A DNA stretch of 64,000 nucleotides. Origin: Aphanomyces cochlioides. Taxonomy: Eukaryota; Oomycota; Saprolegniomycetes; Saprolegniales; Verrucalvaceae. Both the position numbers and the translations under genes were made by a program. The stretch is taken from assembly GCA_019828595.1 (NCBI GenBank), contig JAHQRK010000010.1:496001-560000 (forward strand), given 5' to 3'. Shown one piece after another: positions 9,907-21,024 of this stretch. Below the pieces are notes generated by a model. The model had not been told where the DNA came from and searched no databases. It saw only the letters and a list, made by a program, of their open reading frames with translations. Every line of letters begins with the position of its first letter. Position 1 is the first letter of the stretch.

Positions 9907-9949
9907 ACAACAGAATGAAGACTTAAGACCATGGTTGCTATTGCCGTCT

Positions 9950-11000
9950 TTAGCCTTCCCATATGGATCTCTCTTTGTCGAGCTCGAGGAAATCGACAAG
10001 GAGACAGAAGATGCCATGTTCGCATGCTGGCACTTTGATCACGCGCGTCGGTGGCGACTTTTCAAACAATTCGAGCTGCAGTGGGTGCAAAAAGTCGACG
10101 TGGGGCCACACCGCCGCCGTGGCAAAGCGGTCGAGCACGTCCGTGAGCTTTGCTTGATCTACTTGATGCTCTGGAGTGAACTGCGTGAGGTGGATATGGC
10201 TCAATCCATTCTTGACGAAGTGGAGATTGTTGAGCCAGTAGAGAAGCGACGGCGATTGCTTCTGAAGCCACTCCATGGCGTCCAGAATAGCTTTGTTGAT
10301 GGGCCGGATCAGCGGTGTCACGACATACCACCGGTTTGTCGACATGCCAGCTCCACAGAGCATAATGATCTTTTCACTACATTTCCAGGAAAACTTGGTA
10401 AGCAGAACAGAGAGAATAGACGTACACATTGGCTGGGAAGAGCTGAGCGTAGCGCAGCGAGACAGCACAGCCGAGTGAAATGCCAGCGAAAGTGATCTTG
10501 ACGGACGGGTCGTTGGCCCAATTGGCTCGCACAATGGCATCGCGGACTTGATGGACGAGCAACGCTGGTAAGTGGTGGTCGTAGCTGGGCATGTATGAGG
10601 AATATCCATGGCCGATAAAGTCGATAAGAAGAACGGAATAGCCGTATTTTCGATGGAGCTTGAGTGCTGTCTGCTTCCAATCCTTGTGCGTCATGAGCCA
10701 TCCGTGGAGGAGCACAATGCGCCGCGGAGGAGGCATGGATGGATGGTGTGGGGCTTCAAGAAGTAGGCTGAAGTACTTCGGATGCGAGACGTGCTTTTTT
10801 GGCGGGTAAGGATGTGTGGAAAGATGGCGATGGACATGAACATGTGCTTGATATGCGAGGTACACGTAAGCTCTCGCTATAGCAGGGAGGTGTCGATCAT
10901 GCAGTGCACGGTAGACAAGAGCAGCGCGGATCCATAACGGCAGGATACACCACTGAGACTCGACTTCGACGGCATGGAGCATTCTCGACAGCATTCTCAC
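9950..11000 (-). CDS. Alpha/beta hydrolase-fold protein
   Basis: Two exons (11000-10426 and 10376-9950) with a 49-nt intron give 333 residues. A hydrophobic, basic N-terminus (CILPLWIRAALVYRAL) may be a membrane anchor or targeting sequence. The hydrolase core shows the oxyanion region HGWLMTHKDW, the strand VLLIDFIGHGYS, and the nucleophile elbow GISLGCAVSLRYAQ with Ser in GxSxG form. In the second exon the late histidine is probably in PACEHGIFC. The substrate is unknown; the HG...GISLG pattern fits lipases/esterases of the hydrolase_4 type. The gene converges with the BART gene, stop codons 43 bp apart. Confidence 0.75.
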
Positions 11001-11990
11001 CTCCCTGATATGTCATTTCGAAAATAGGCACCATGTATTTAAAAATAGTTTTAAATACGCAAATTACGTTTGAAACTATTTAAAGACCGAAAGAACCTTT
11101 TTAAAATGTCTTTAAATCTTTGACATTCTTGTTGGTGTGCCTCACAACGTTGTGTCAAACCACGATCCCATCAACACCATACCACTCTCTTGCTATTTAG
11201 GTCAGTCAATTGTACAGACCCGAGGACCTTTTGTTTTCCAGAGTAGATAGATCTGCGATTGGACGAGGCTGCAAAGCAGTCTATTGCCTTCCTGCAAGAA
11301 ACTCATTGTTGCGTCTTAAACGATTTTAAGATATTTGGAATTAATTTAAGAAAATTTTAAAACAATTTAAGAAACCTGACTTTGTTCTTATTCAGATAAA
11401 ACAGCAATTGGTACAAATCGTGACATGCAAGCAGTATCCAACGCTGGCGTCTCTTTCTACGCTCATCTCACTTACCATGACCAGAGCAACACTGTATTCA
11501 TGAAGATCCCAGCTATGGCGTGTGCTCTGTCGATTGGATGGAGCGAACAGCACATGACGAATCCATGCCTTTTTCGGTGTTAACATTAAAGACATTTCCG
11601 ACATTAATTTTACTCATTTAAGAAATATATATAGGTTCTTAAATTATTAAAAGAATATCTCAACACGAACATAAATTGTCCAAGGTTGGGCATCACAATC
11701 TTAAAGCGGGCATGTCGCTCAAATTTCGCGAACTGTCATCACGTTTGTTGTACAAAGCTGCGGAACGCGTCTTCGAATCTTTGAGACGCTTGAGATCGGA
11801 TCTTGTGAGAATTACGAGAGAGCTAAGCTCTTGGATTTCTCCATCCAAAAGCTGAACCCGGTTCAACGTTAATTCCCTCGGTTTAGTGGATTATAGTATT
11901 GGCACTTTAATACAAAATGTATGGACATGGACGTTAGTCTCCCTGGAGAGAAGGACATTTTTCGACTTTTGAGTAGCCAACGCAGACCAA
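11001..11990. other. Intergenic, AT-rich with one possible coding remnant
   Basis: TTTAAA/TTTTAAAA words are common at 11035-11110, 11320-11375 and 11600-11660. On the minus strand about 11706-11895 there is a frame of about 65 codons without a start (includes NRVQLLDGEIQELSSL and RSDLKRLKDSKTRSAALY) that looks coiled-coil and could be an exon of an undetected gene. I could not connect it to other exons. Confidence 0.3.
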
Positions 11991-11991
11991 C

Positions 11992-12390
11992 ATGCAACCA
12001 ACACTGGTCGAAAACTGGTCACTCCACAACCTGGAGCCGGTCGGTCGCTGCATGGGAAAGAAACCCGCGCAACTTCCAACGCATTTCGTGGTGCCGCAGC
12101 CCAAGCGGTACTTTGGCGGCAAGATCAAGCGTGATTATGCCACGGCCGTCGCTCGCGTCGTCGCGTGTCGGGCTTCGTTTCGTCCGATTGATCCCGCGAG
12201 CGACGATATTCCACTGGACGAATGTTTTGACAGCATGATGCAACTCGACAACAGCGATCATGAAGATCGCTGGGACGACGACGGACGACCTCTATCTGCT
12301 GCGTCGAATCGATCGTTTGTTGATATGCTCGACGACAACGACGATCCACTCTCGGACGACGACGAACTTCTCGGCCTCCCGATGAAATGA
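11992..12390 (+). CDS. Small acidic hypothetical protein
   Basis: A 132-residue single-exon frame. The N-terminal half is basic (MGKKPAQLPTHFVVPQPKRYFGGKIKRDYATAVARVV). The C-terminal half is very acidic and Ser-rich (NSDHEDRWDDDGRP, DDNDDPLSDDDELLG). I do not recognise a family. Strong charge asymmetry and GC-rich codon use like its neighbours support a real gene. It lies upstream of, and in the same orientation as, the ankyrin gene. Confidence 0.5.
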   Translation: MQPTLVENWSLHNLEPVGRCMGKKPAQLPTHFVVPQPKRYFGGKIKRDYATAVARVVACRASFRPIDPASDDIPLDECFDSMMQLDNSDHEDRWDDDGRPLSAASNRSFVDMLDDNDDPLSDDDELLGLPMK

Positions 12391-12587
12391 GACAAAAATG
12401 CCGCCTCCCGAGACCCATCCTGCGCTTGGAAACCACAGGACGGACTCGCTTTAACCTCGTTGTAATCCCATTCCTTCCATCTCTCTGCGACCTTCCGCTC
12501 GACTTCTTGGAGGACTAAGATCGCCCTGGCCATCTTCAACACGAACTTAAGCGGTGCGGTAGATTGGATTCGATCATCTCATACGGC

Positions 12588-14292
12588 ATGGGCAACAACG
12601 CGTCGATCCATGAAAGCTGCCGCGTCGGCGATTTATTGAGCTTGAAGGACCTCTTGCAAGCTGCGGAGACTGCAGATATTGAGAAAGTCGACGAGTATGG
12701 CCGGACGGCGCTCCTCGTGGCAGCCGGCAGCGATCCCGTCGTCAAAGTTCCATCTCCAACACCGCCGGAGAGAAGCAGCAGTGCGTCTGAAAGCGAACTA
12801 GTCTCATCGTCGACTGCATCTGACGTCGATGCGGCGATCGTATCGCTGTCAAACCAAAAGAAGCAAGTTGTTGTCGAGATGATTCGTCTCCTCGTCGAGA
12901 AGCAGGCAAATCTTGACCACCGCGATGAAAAAGGATGGACCGCATTGCACTACGCCTGCCAAGCGCAGAATGAGGCTGCTGTCGAGTGTTTGCTCCAGCT
13001 AGGCGCAATGCCAACGCGCGACGCGTTTGGGTTACTTCCCCAGGTAGAATTTCATTCTCCTTCCATCTCTATCGCCGCCGTCGTTGTAGGATCTCTTGCT
13101 GCACAATGGCTATCCAGACTCGATCAAACGCGCGGAAGACTGCGCGGGGATCCTCGAGCGCGTCACAGAGCCGAGTGAATACAAGCTCAAGCTGTTGAGT
13201 CTTCGGTCGAGCGGCATCGCCGAGATTCGTCTCGGGAGTCACATTGAGAAAGCGTCAATCGTGACGGTCGACGTGACGATGCCGGAATCGCATTCAGCCA
13301 AAGATTACATTCAGCTGCTCATTTACAACGAAGCGGGCGATACCAACTTGGAACTTGGCCCAGTCCAGCCTGTCCCCGCGGGAACAAGTGGTCAAGTGTC
13401 GTTCAAATGCGACTATGGCGTCGTCCCGTGCATCTACCGCTTTGTCTACGTCAAATGCGGTTCGTTTCATGACTTCTCCATGAATTCCTGACATCGTCGC
13501 GATAGACATCAATACGATTTCCCGCGTCGTCGTCGCTAGCGGATGCACGGCGTCAGTGCAAGCCTCGATCGGTGAAGTCTTTCAGTACGAACTCTACCTG
13601 TACGACCGCGTCGTCGAAGTCGAGAGCGTCTCCGAGTACGAATTCTTTGACCAGCCGACGATTGCCCTCAAGCGCATTGGCATTGGTACTGTCTTTGCTC
13701 ATCATGTGCGGCGCTCTAGAGGCTCACTGTCGTCCTTGTCTAGTGGAAAACTCCCCCGACGACATTGACTGGATCGACGTGAAACCCGACAACCACATTG
13801 TCGCGGTCAACGACGTTGTGATCGCCGGCATGTCGTTCGAGAATGCAATCCGCCAGCTCCAAGTCAACAACGGCTACAAATGCACCAAGCTGCTCATGCA
13901 GAATTCCGTCGCGGTCGGCGATTTCATCCATGAAAAGATCCTCGGCATCGGTGTCATTGGCAAGTATGCCAGCTTGCAGCCCGTGGATGTCCCCGTGCCG
14001 CCAGGGGAAGGCGCCCCCGTCGCGCCGCTTGACCAGCCCGAAGGCGAGAAACCAAAGATTACATCGCTCGATGAGTTCCATGAAACATTGGCGTCGTCCG
14101 TCGTGCAACCGCCAGCATCGCCTCAGCGGCCTGAAATCTCGTCGCCAATTCCATCGACAACCATGCAGCATGTAAGTACTCTTGGACTCTCGCTTTGAGC
14201 TCATGCCAGTCTAGGTGGACGAAATGTTTCAAGGGATTGCAGTCGTGGCGCAGCAGCATCCTGTCAGTGGAGCCACCGCCGCCGCCAAATAA
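12588..14292 (+). CDS. Ankyrin-repeat protein with C-terminal PDZ-like region
   Basis: Five exons (12588-13043, 13090-13459, 13506-13685, 13744-14171, 14215-14292) with introns of 43-58 nt give 503 residues. The start MGNNAS fits an N-myristoylation signal (MGxxxS). Two ankyrin repeats are visible: DEYGRTALLVAA near residue 40 and DEKGWTALHYACQAQNEAAV near 125, plus a degenerate third at the exon 1/2 junction (DLLLHNGYPDSIKRAEDCA). A beta-rich middle region follows. Later, WIDVKPDNHIVAVNDVVIAGMS and ENAIRQLQV look like the core of a PDZ domain. It is probably a membrane-tethered scaffold; partners are unknown. The first ATG in good context was chosen because the upstream TTG is not a start. 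Confidence 0.7.
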
Positions 14293-14829
14293 TTACATTC
14301 TTTTTGCTACAATAATGGGATTTGCCTTGTGTGCGCATTATGGAGAAATGTGTCGTTCCACGGGCTGCGGACCGCGGCGAAGCGTTTCAGGAGTCTAGCT
14401 GCCTCCTCAAGGAAGAAGCCGCTGACAAATCGCATCGAACGGGAATTCTGAGCTTGAAGGATGCCATTCTGGTGGCATGACGTAGTCGAGACTGTGTAGA
14501 TTGGTGGCAAATCCATAGAGACCAGCTAGCGACCTCGACACGACAGCCTTTTGGCATTCCTCTGGCCCCCGCCGCGCTGTAAACTCGGCGCGAATGCCAT
14601 CTTTCTCGCATCATTCTGGCGCTGCTTTTGCTGTCTGCCGGACTGGGAAAGACGGAGAGCATCAGCGCGCGTTCATGTTGCGTGCATAGCATGGACCTCA
14701 AAACGATGGACATTTGAAGGTTGTGACTGGTCAAAGGACGATGGACATTTCAAACTTGTGATATAAATAACAACAAATTCATCACGCGGACAAGACGACA
14801 AACGACGTTGGCTGACTGGTTGCTGCTTC
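14293..14829. other. Intergenic between two convergent genes, with two palindromic motifs
   Basis: It holds two copies of the recurring motif (14709-14725 and 14744-14761), 35 bp apart, each preceded by ACGATGG. No gene is supported; frames at 14387-14734 minus have no recognisable domain. Confidence 0.45.
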
Positions 14830-16995
14830 TTACAGACTTGGCTGGCGGTCGTAGCGCAAGTCGAACTCGGCGACGGTCGTGTAGGACGCGTCGGCTAGCA
14901 TGATGGCATGCCGCTCGCTCGCGCTGAGTCCCCAAACGTCGACCTGGCGAGGCACGGCGCATGTTGAAAGCGTCCATGATTGAATGAGCGTATGCGGCGA
15001 CGATGGAGCGTGGCAGCGCACTTGCAAGACATAAGCCAGAGGTGGCCGATGCGGCAGCGGCCAGCTGAAGAACGTCACCTCGAGATTCGTGGCGACGCCG
15101 TCGCTATCTGTCGCGGCAACAGAGCCAATGTAGTCTCCGAGCATCCACATGGACGCCCAGTCGCGCATTGTCGGCTCTCCATTTGGAAAGACGCGGCAGA
15201 CTCTTGTCTCGTTGTCGAGAATGAGCTCCGTCCAGTCCGTGGAGTGCGTGGCTAGCTCGGAGCGGATCTACAGCATGGGGTGAGATCAAGGTGGTGTTTG
15301 TCGCGCGGCGTACGTGGAGCGCGTGGCCGTCCCAGCGCTGGTGGAAGGAATGCGCCATGGTGATCCACCGCAGCGGCGCTTCAATCGCAAAGTCGTCGAC
15401 GCGCGACGCGCGGAAATAACTCGACTCGTCCGGAACGTACCGCCACCGTCCATGGAACACATGCGAGTGGAAACCGCGGTCGATCCTTCGGGGCAATGGA
15501 TGGTTCTGCTGCGCCTAGGAGGAAGAGTAGTGGTGACGAGAGGAGATTGTGTACCATGAAGCACTCGCGGAGCTGGGCGACAAACCACTCAAACGCATTC
15601 TGGACTGCATTTTCAGCTTGCACATGGACATTCATGGACGACGCGAGGGTTTGAGCCAGCGCGACGTGCGTCCGAATGCCTAGACCAGCGTGCTGCTGTC
15701 GTTCGAGCCATCCATTCACGTGCGCGGCCGTCGCGTCCCGCCACGTCGTGTAGAGATGACGGAGACGCGATTTCTCGAGCAAGCTCGACGCGTCGTTGGC
15801 ACAGAGTGTCATGAGCGCTTGGTTGAATGGTCGCTCAAACAAACATGCAAGCACGCCCGTCGCCAGCGCGATCCATGGATCCAACGACGACGGCGACGAC
15901 GACGCGGCATCAAACGTGGCAAAGATGGGCGGAAACTTGAATGCATAGGCTTCAGCGCGGGAAACGACTGGCGGCAAGAGCATCGTTTCACGGGCGCACG
16001 TTTCCAAGACGCAAAGTTGAGCTCGTGATCGTGGCATGCGGTCGAGAAATGCCGCCGCGACCCCCAGACTGAACTCGATCGACGTGTCAAAGTCGCCAGG
16101 CGGCGGTGTGGATGGCAGCGCGAGCTTGGCAAGCTGCTTCTCGTGGTTTGGCGGTCGGTTCTCGTCGCTCGGTGGAGAATGAGGCGCGCCGACCGTGAAT
16201 GGCGACGACGACACGTCGTCTAGGACAATCAGCACAGGTTCGTCATGGTCAAAGTCGCGGTAGAACACATAGGCCTAGAGAGTTGTCGCCGTCAAGAATG
16301 ATGGAAATCATGTGGGGAAAGTGTACCACGAGGGATAGCGACGCGGTCGTGGAGGCTGCAACTTGCGGCGCCAAGTACCATCCAAGGCGGTTGTGTTGGT
16401 TGCATTCGCACGTAGCCATGCCCGTCGCCTAGAGTCCATTCGTGAGTCGTCCGGAGCAGCGGCGGCGCGGTAGACGGACCTCTTCAAGGACATACTCTTG
16501 GCTGGGAATCCACGAGCCAGTAGGATGGTGGAGGGACCGGACGTCGTCAACCATTGCATCACAACGCATGACGTCGCCATGGCGGAGTCGAATCGATCCA
16601 TCGGACGGTTCTAGCCTTAGAAAGACGACAATGTGGTCAAGTTCGTGTCGTCGCGCAGGGGGAACGTAAAACTTGACCGAGATGGAGGCGCCGCAAAACT
16701 TGTCCACGGCATGGCGAGGGCAGCAATGGGGGAAACACTCGAGCGCCTGTTCAAAGACACACGTTGAGCTAACAAAGCACGCCACGGAGGATTGAAAAAC
16801 CAACCTGGATGCCGCCGTCATGCCACTGCGTTCTACATGCAGACAGTCAGAAACACACACTACCGAAACCTGTCTAGCCACCGCGAGCGGTACGTACACT
16901 GCATATCCACGGGCGAAAAGCGGCCGGGGGCATTGACACGCCGGGTGACACAGCGTGAGACTCGTTGCGAGCGTTGACAACGCGTCGCGGTGCAT
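14830..16995 (-). CDS. Unrecognised seven-exon gene
   Basis: Frame continuity and GT-AG sites give exons 16995-16898, 16832-16805, 16746-16480, 16428-16330, 16274-15555, 15514-15314 and 15267-14830, with introns of 40-65 nt, for about 616 residues. Segments read KFYVPPARRHELDHIVVFLRL, AYVFYRDFDHDEPVLIVLDDV, HGRWRYVPDESSYFRAS and TLSCTCAVP-like beta-rich stretches. I cannot name a family. The alternation of short hydrophobic strands and the size resemble oomycete START/lipid-binding-type proteins, but that is a guess. The start is uncertain: an in-frame ATG further upstream at 17070 precedes MHRDALSTL. Confidence 0.55.
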
Positions 16996-17460
16996 GGATC
17001 GTGCGTTCGAAACTTTTGTGGCACGCTCTTCCGTTTTCTGGGTTGTGCCGCCAACGACTACTACTACCAACTACTAACAGCTGGCGAGTGACTCGACAAG
17101 CTTCGACCGCGATCTCTATCTCTACTGTTCGTTGCCAAGCTCTCGTTCCGTCTACGCAATACGCTACGTCAGATAGCTAGCCTGGGGTGGCGGCGGCGGT
17201 GGTGGTGACGGCGGCGGCTAGCATTTTCATACTTCGCTGTGGCTTGGACATGGGTTTCAAGGTGCAAGTTGGTACTGACCACTGCTCCGTGCTGCTCCAG
17301 TGACGGCGGATGTTATCGCGCTTGTAATGACGAAGAAGGAGCTTTAGATGGAGAGAGAGAGAGAGGATTGTCGTGGACGACGACTTGCGCGTTGTTTGTT
17401 CATGTGCGTGCCTTTTTCAAGAGTTGTCTGGCTTGTCAAGGTTGACAGTATGACTAGTAG
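16996..17460. other. Intergenic with GGC/GGT trinucleotide run
   Basis: At 17183-17218 there is a short run of GGC/GGT triplets (antisense GCC/ACC). No gene is supported across this stretch. A GA microsatellite lies near 17350-17363. Confidence 0.4.
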
Positions 17461-17463
17461 GTA

Positions 17464-18280
17464 CTAGTCATGAAACTGCCCACCGTCGGGTGGTTGTGGA
17501 ACTCCAAGATGAACCCACGCCGTCGCGCTGTTTGTGCTGGGAACGCAAACTGGACAAGCGCAGAGCAGGGTGAAGGAGGTGACGATGACGGTGTGGCCGT
17601 CATGAGCTGGCCGAAACGCGTCCATCCGAGTTGTTAAAGACCGAAAACGTCGCAGGGGTGGGATTTGACGCGCGTTGCACGAGCCCACTCTGTGGAGCTC
17701 GCGACGACCTCAAGAGACAACTCGCACCACTCTTTGATTGATCGCGCAATGCTCGTCCATTTCTCAAGAGCGCTGTGGAATAATCTTCTTACGAGAGCTC
17801 TTGGGTTGGATTTTGTCGTCGTTGCGTTGGTGTGGGAGGAAGAACGCCATGGGGTCGATCGCCCGTTTGTCCGGCTCGACGTTGTGTCGGAAATGCCGCT
17901 GGACGTGGGATGGCGACGCTCACGTCGAGCAACTTTTTCCTCCGGGCCAATCACGAAAACGACTTTGGCACACACGACGGCGAGTCAACTGCGCTCTTGG
18001 GTGAAACAAGCCAATCAAGGTCCCGCCACCCGACAACATGGTTGAACTTGCAGTGATACACAGCGCGGCGAACCATCCATTTTGCAATCGTGCACCTCGT
18101 TGGGACAATGGTGGGAAAACAGATTGCACTTCCATCCTAGCGTGGATTGTTGGACACCCGATGGAACAATTGCGAGAGCGAGTATGTAACTCGACGTCTT
18201 GGAGCCAGCAGCGCGCTTGCTTGCTGTCCACTTGGACGACACCGTTGGCGACTGAAACGATGAGTCAAGATGGAGAGACG
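17464..18280 (-). CDS. Probable multi-exon gene, structure unresolved
   Basis: Several minus-strand pieces look coding but lie in different frames. One around 17990-18130 reads AKWMVRRAVYHCKFNHVVGW then RDLDWLVSPKSAVDS. One around 17800-17900 reads RHFRHNVEPDKRAIDPMAFF then HQRNDDKIQPKSS and ends at a GTAAG donor. One near 17640-17690 reads NPTPATFSVFNNSDGRVS. The alternation fits short introns like those of its neighbours, but I could not fix the exon chain or recognise the protein. Both ends are provisional. Confidence 0.35.
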
Positions 18281-18794
18281 AACATGTTCAGTTGCGACTT
18301 TGAATGGACGACACGATGGATGGACGCTCTCATATCACCGTCGCGACGTATAGGAATCCCATGGCGCATGGCGTGTCCGAGTCCAACTGGACAATTGAAT
18401 CAGCGACGCAACCTGTGATGATATTTTTCTCGATCCCAACCACGACTACCACCATGAACCGAGCCTAGTCACTGTCCTTGTACAGCTGTAGTCATTCACC
18501 TCGACGTCTTGGAGCTCCTAGGGGCTTGAAGCTGGCTACAGGTCCAGCCTCCGTGCCCCCATGATGAAGATAGGGATCGTGAGGGCCTTTGGGCTTCGTC
18601 CAGAGCTCTGTGGAAGAACGACAGGGACAGATTTTCAACAGAATGAGCTGCAGCGATAGGTTGACAGTGGACTGTGGCACTAGGAGCACGACACCATCTG
18701 AGAGGGCTAGGAACGATCAGCGTTGAAATATTTGGGGGCTGCAGCGACGGCTTTGCTTTGTGCTTGGCGTTTTCTTCCGAGGGGGTTGCTAATA
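18281..18794. other. Intergenic or unresolved 5' exons
   Basis: A minus-strand frame at 18492-18689 has no recognisable domain. The word CTCCAAGACGTCGAG occurs both near 18195 and near 18505 (reverse orientation of the plus text), hinting at a small duplication. Nothing else is supported. Confidence 0.3.
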
Positions 18795-20630
18795 TTACGT
18801 TGCGTCTTCTATCCTAACTGGGTGGACTGCGACTGTCTTGGCCTTGTACAGCACGAGTTCGTCCGTCGCAAGCGATGCCAAGTACGCTCGTTCACTCGAC
18901 CAGTCGCCTCGCTGGACAGCATGTTGGACATCCACCACGGGGGATTTCCCACACTCGTACTGTCGGACAATGGCCGAGGAGGTGACGTCCCAGAGCATAA
19001 GCTGGTGGCTCTGGACATCGCCCGACGCTACGAGGACTTGGTCTGTTGCCCGTGGAAGCGACCAAATGGCCGATCTTGAGATCGCACTTGGCGTCGTGTG
19101 GCCCTAGAACTTTGCAGTTAGCGTTGCGTCCTCATGGGGATTTCTAACCTGGAGAACAGCATCAGACTCTGTCTCGACGGCTTTGTCCTCGTTGAGTTTC
19201 AGCGAAACGACAAAATGTTGAGCCGGCGTGGCATTGCTTTGGGAGGTTGTCACTGTCGTTCTGGACGACACGACAAGCTGCGTTGGTTCCATTTGATTAT
19301 TCGCCATGGCGCAGCAATTTTTGACTTCCATATGCATGGCATGGGCACGGTTTGTCCAGACAGACAGTCCTGAAAACGTCGCCGCGACGACAACCTAGCA
19401 ATGGCAACCCAAACATGAGCTACAGCCGTAGTTGTGGTAATGGTCTCACCGGCTGATCGCCCATCGAGAGCGTGCGCACAGAATGCACGGGCTGTTGAAA
19501 ATGATGGACGAGGGGTTCAGCCGCAGCGGCGCCAGGTCGACGCATGTCAAAGAGGGAGACGTGACCATTTTGGTGGCCCACGTAGATCTTTCGTAGCAGT
19601 CAGGATGACGAAGTGGAGAGAGATACGTACGCCATGGGGGTTTGAATCATCCCAAGAACAAGACCAACCGAGCTTTCCAGGCATGTCAAAATGCAAGATG
19701 GACTTTTGGGCCGATGGGCTCGTCTACAACGACAATCATGAGCGGATGATCGACCAAAGTCAGCCTCACAATATGCAGCTTGGCATCCATGGCGGTCGTT
19801 GCGATGTACGCGCTGTCGTGAGAAATCGCGATGTCACGAATAGCGGAACGATGGAGCGGAATGACCACGCGATGATTAAGATCCATCAAACTGACCTACG
19901 AAGACAGCCAAGTCAGCCATGTCAACTTTGAGCTGCTTGGATTGATAAACCTGGACAAGTCCATGAGGATGGTCTGGATGGGACGACTTGGAGCCAATAC
20001 ACAATAAATCACAGCCTGGAGCTATTGCACAGACACGGGCATCGACGCATGGAATCGACGCCAATTTGGTGTATCCCCAGGGAGGATGTGGAGGTTGAGG
20101 CAGCGTGGGTCGAGTTGCTTGAGCTTTGAGAATAGAGTTTTCCTCGAGGAGTTCCATTACTCTGTGTTTGTGTTTTTCGCATTCAAGTTGTAGTGCTGCA
20201 TGCTGGAGTTTGAGCTTGGCGACTTCCATTTCCATCTACGACCTCCATTGATCAAAGAGTGAAGGAGGGGACGTACAGCAGTGCGTTGTGTCTTTTCAGC
20301 CAAATACTTTTGATTCCATTCTTCTTGGCGGCTGTTATCTACCACAGCAATGCAGTCGGTGAAAAGCACGCGTACATCATTGCGGCGGACAGTCTGGTTG
20401 CAGACAGGGCACGTCTTACTCTGCTTGACCCACTTCTCGATGCAAACATGTCCAAACAAGTGACCGCATGCCAGACTCGCCAAGCGATGCTCGCCACTTG
20501 TGGTGCATTTCTCGCAGCAGATCGTACACTCGGTCGCATGTACACTTGGTTCTGGCTCGTCTGCCGTCAGATCTATCTCATTCTCTTCTGTCTCGTCCAG
20601 CTTCCGCTTGCCTCTTGTCGCCGCCGACAT
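18795..20630 (-). CDS. RFWD3-like E3 ubiquitin ligase (RING + coiled coil + WD40)
   Basis: Seven exons (20630-20277, 20235-19951, 19895-19770, 19723-19631, 19587-19450, 19394-19149, 19103-18795) with introns of 41-55 nt give 516 residues. A C3HC4 RING follows an acidic N-terminus: CTICCEKC, ACGHLFGHVCIEKW, CPVCNQ (residues about 35-85). A coiled coil (KLKLQHAALQLECEKHKH) comes next. WD40-like blades follow: RSAIRDIAISHDSAYIATT, KLGWSCSWDD, IYVGHQNGHVSLFDMRRPG and QLMLWDVTSSAIVRQYECG. This order matches RFWD3, which ubiquitinates RPA and RAD51 in DNA interstrand-crosslink repair. The protein is shorter at the N-terminus than the human one (about 774 residues). Its promoter abuts a dispersed 230-bp repeat. 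Confidence 0.82.
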
Positions 20631-20720
20631 GCAAGTCGCGCCCGAATTCCACCCAAAATATATCAAATTAATAATGATATTAATTTCGCCCCCAAATACT
20701 CGAAAATGATACTTTATCAG

Positions 20721-20944
20721 TATTGTTGATTTGATACGAATTTCCAGACCGCGTTCAATCGAATCACGCTGGCGGATCGATTCACCAATCGACGCCATTG
20801 GCTAATAAATATTTTGGCGATTTTGATTGGCTGAATAAAATTTTAAAGAAAGTACAGTTTCCATGAGAGAAAGTACTGTTCTAATTTTCATTCATCCAAT
20901 GTATTGGTGCGATTGGAGATTGACACAAAAACGAATCCAAATTG
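20721..20944 (-). repeat. About 230-bp dispersed repeat, copy 2
   Basis: Reverse complement closely matches 7491-7724. It ends 91 bp before the RFWD3-like start codon, oriented the same way relative to that gene as copy 1 is to the oxidoreductase gene. The 10-bp length difference lies in the GTACTTTCTC-rich part. Confidence 0.85.
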
Positions 20945-21024
20945 GGAAATTTCTAGCGAATCCACAATACATTTTTCCAATATTTTTCATAGAAAAATGA
21001 AGTAAAAAGTATCACTTTTGGAGA

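Noticed and set aside
12258..12542. Minus-strand 94-codon frame
   Set aside because: Largely antisense to the acidic hypothetical gene; no recognisable domain.
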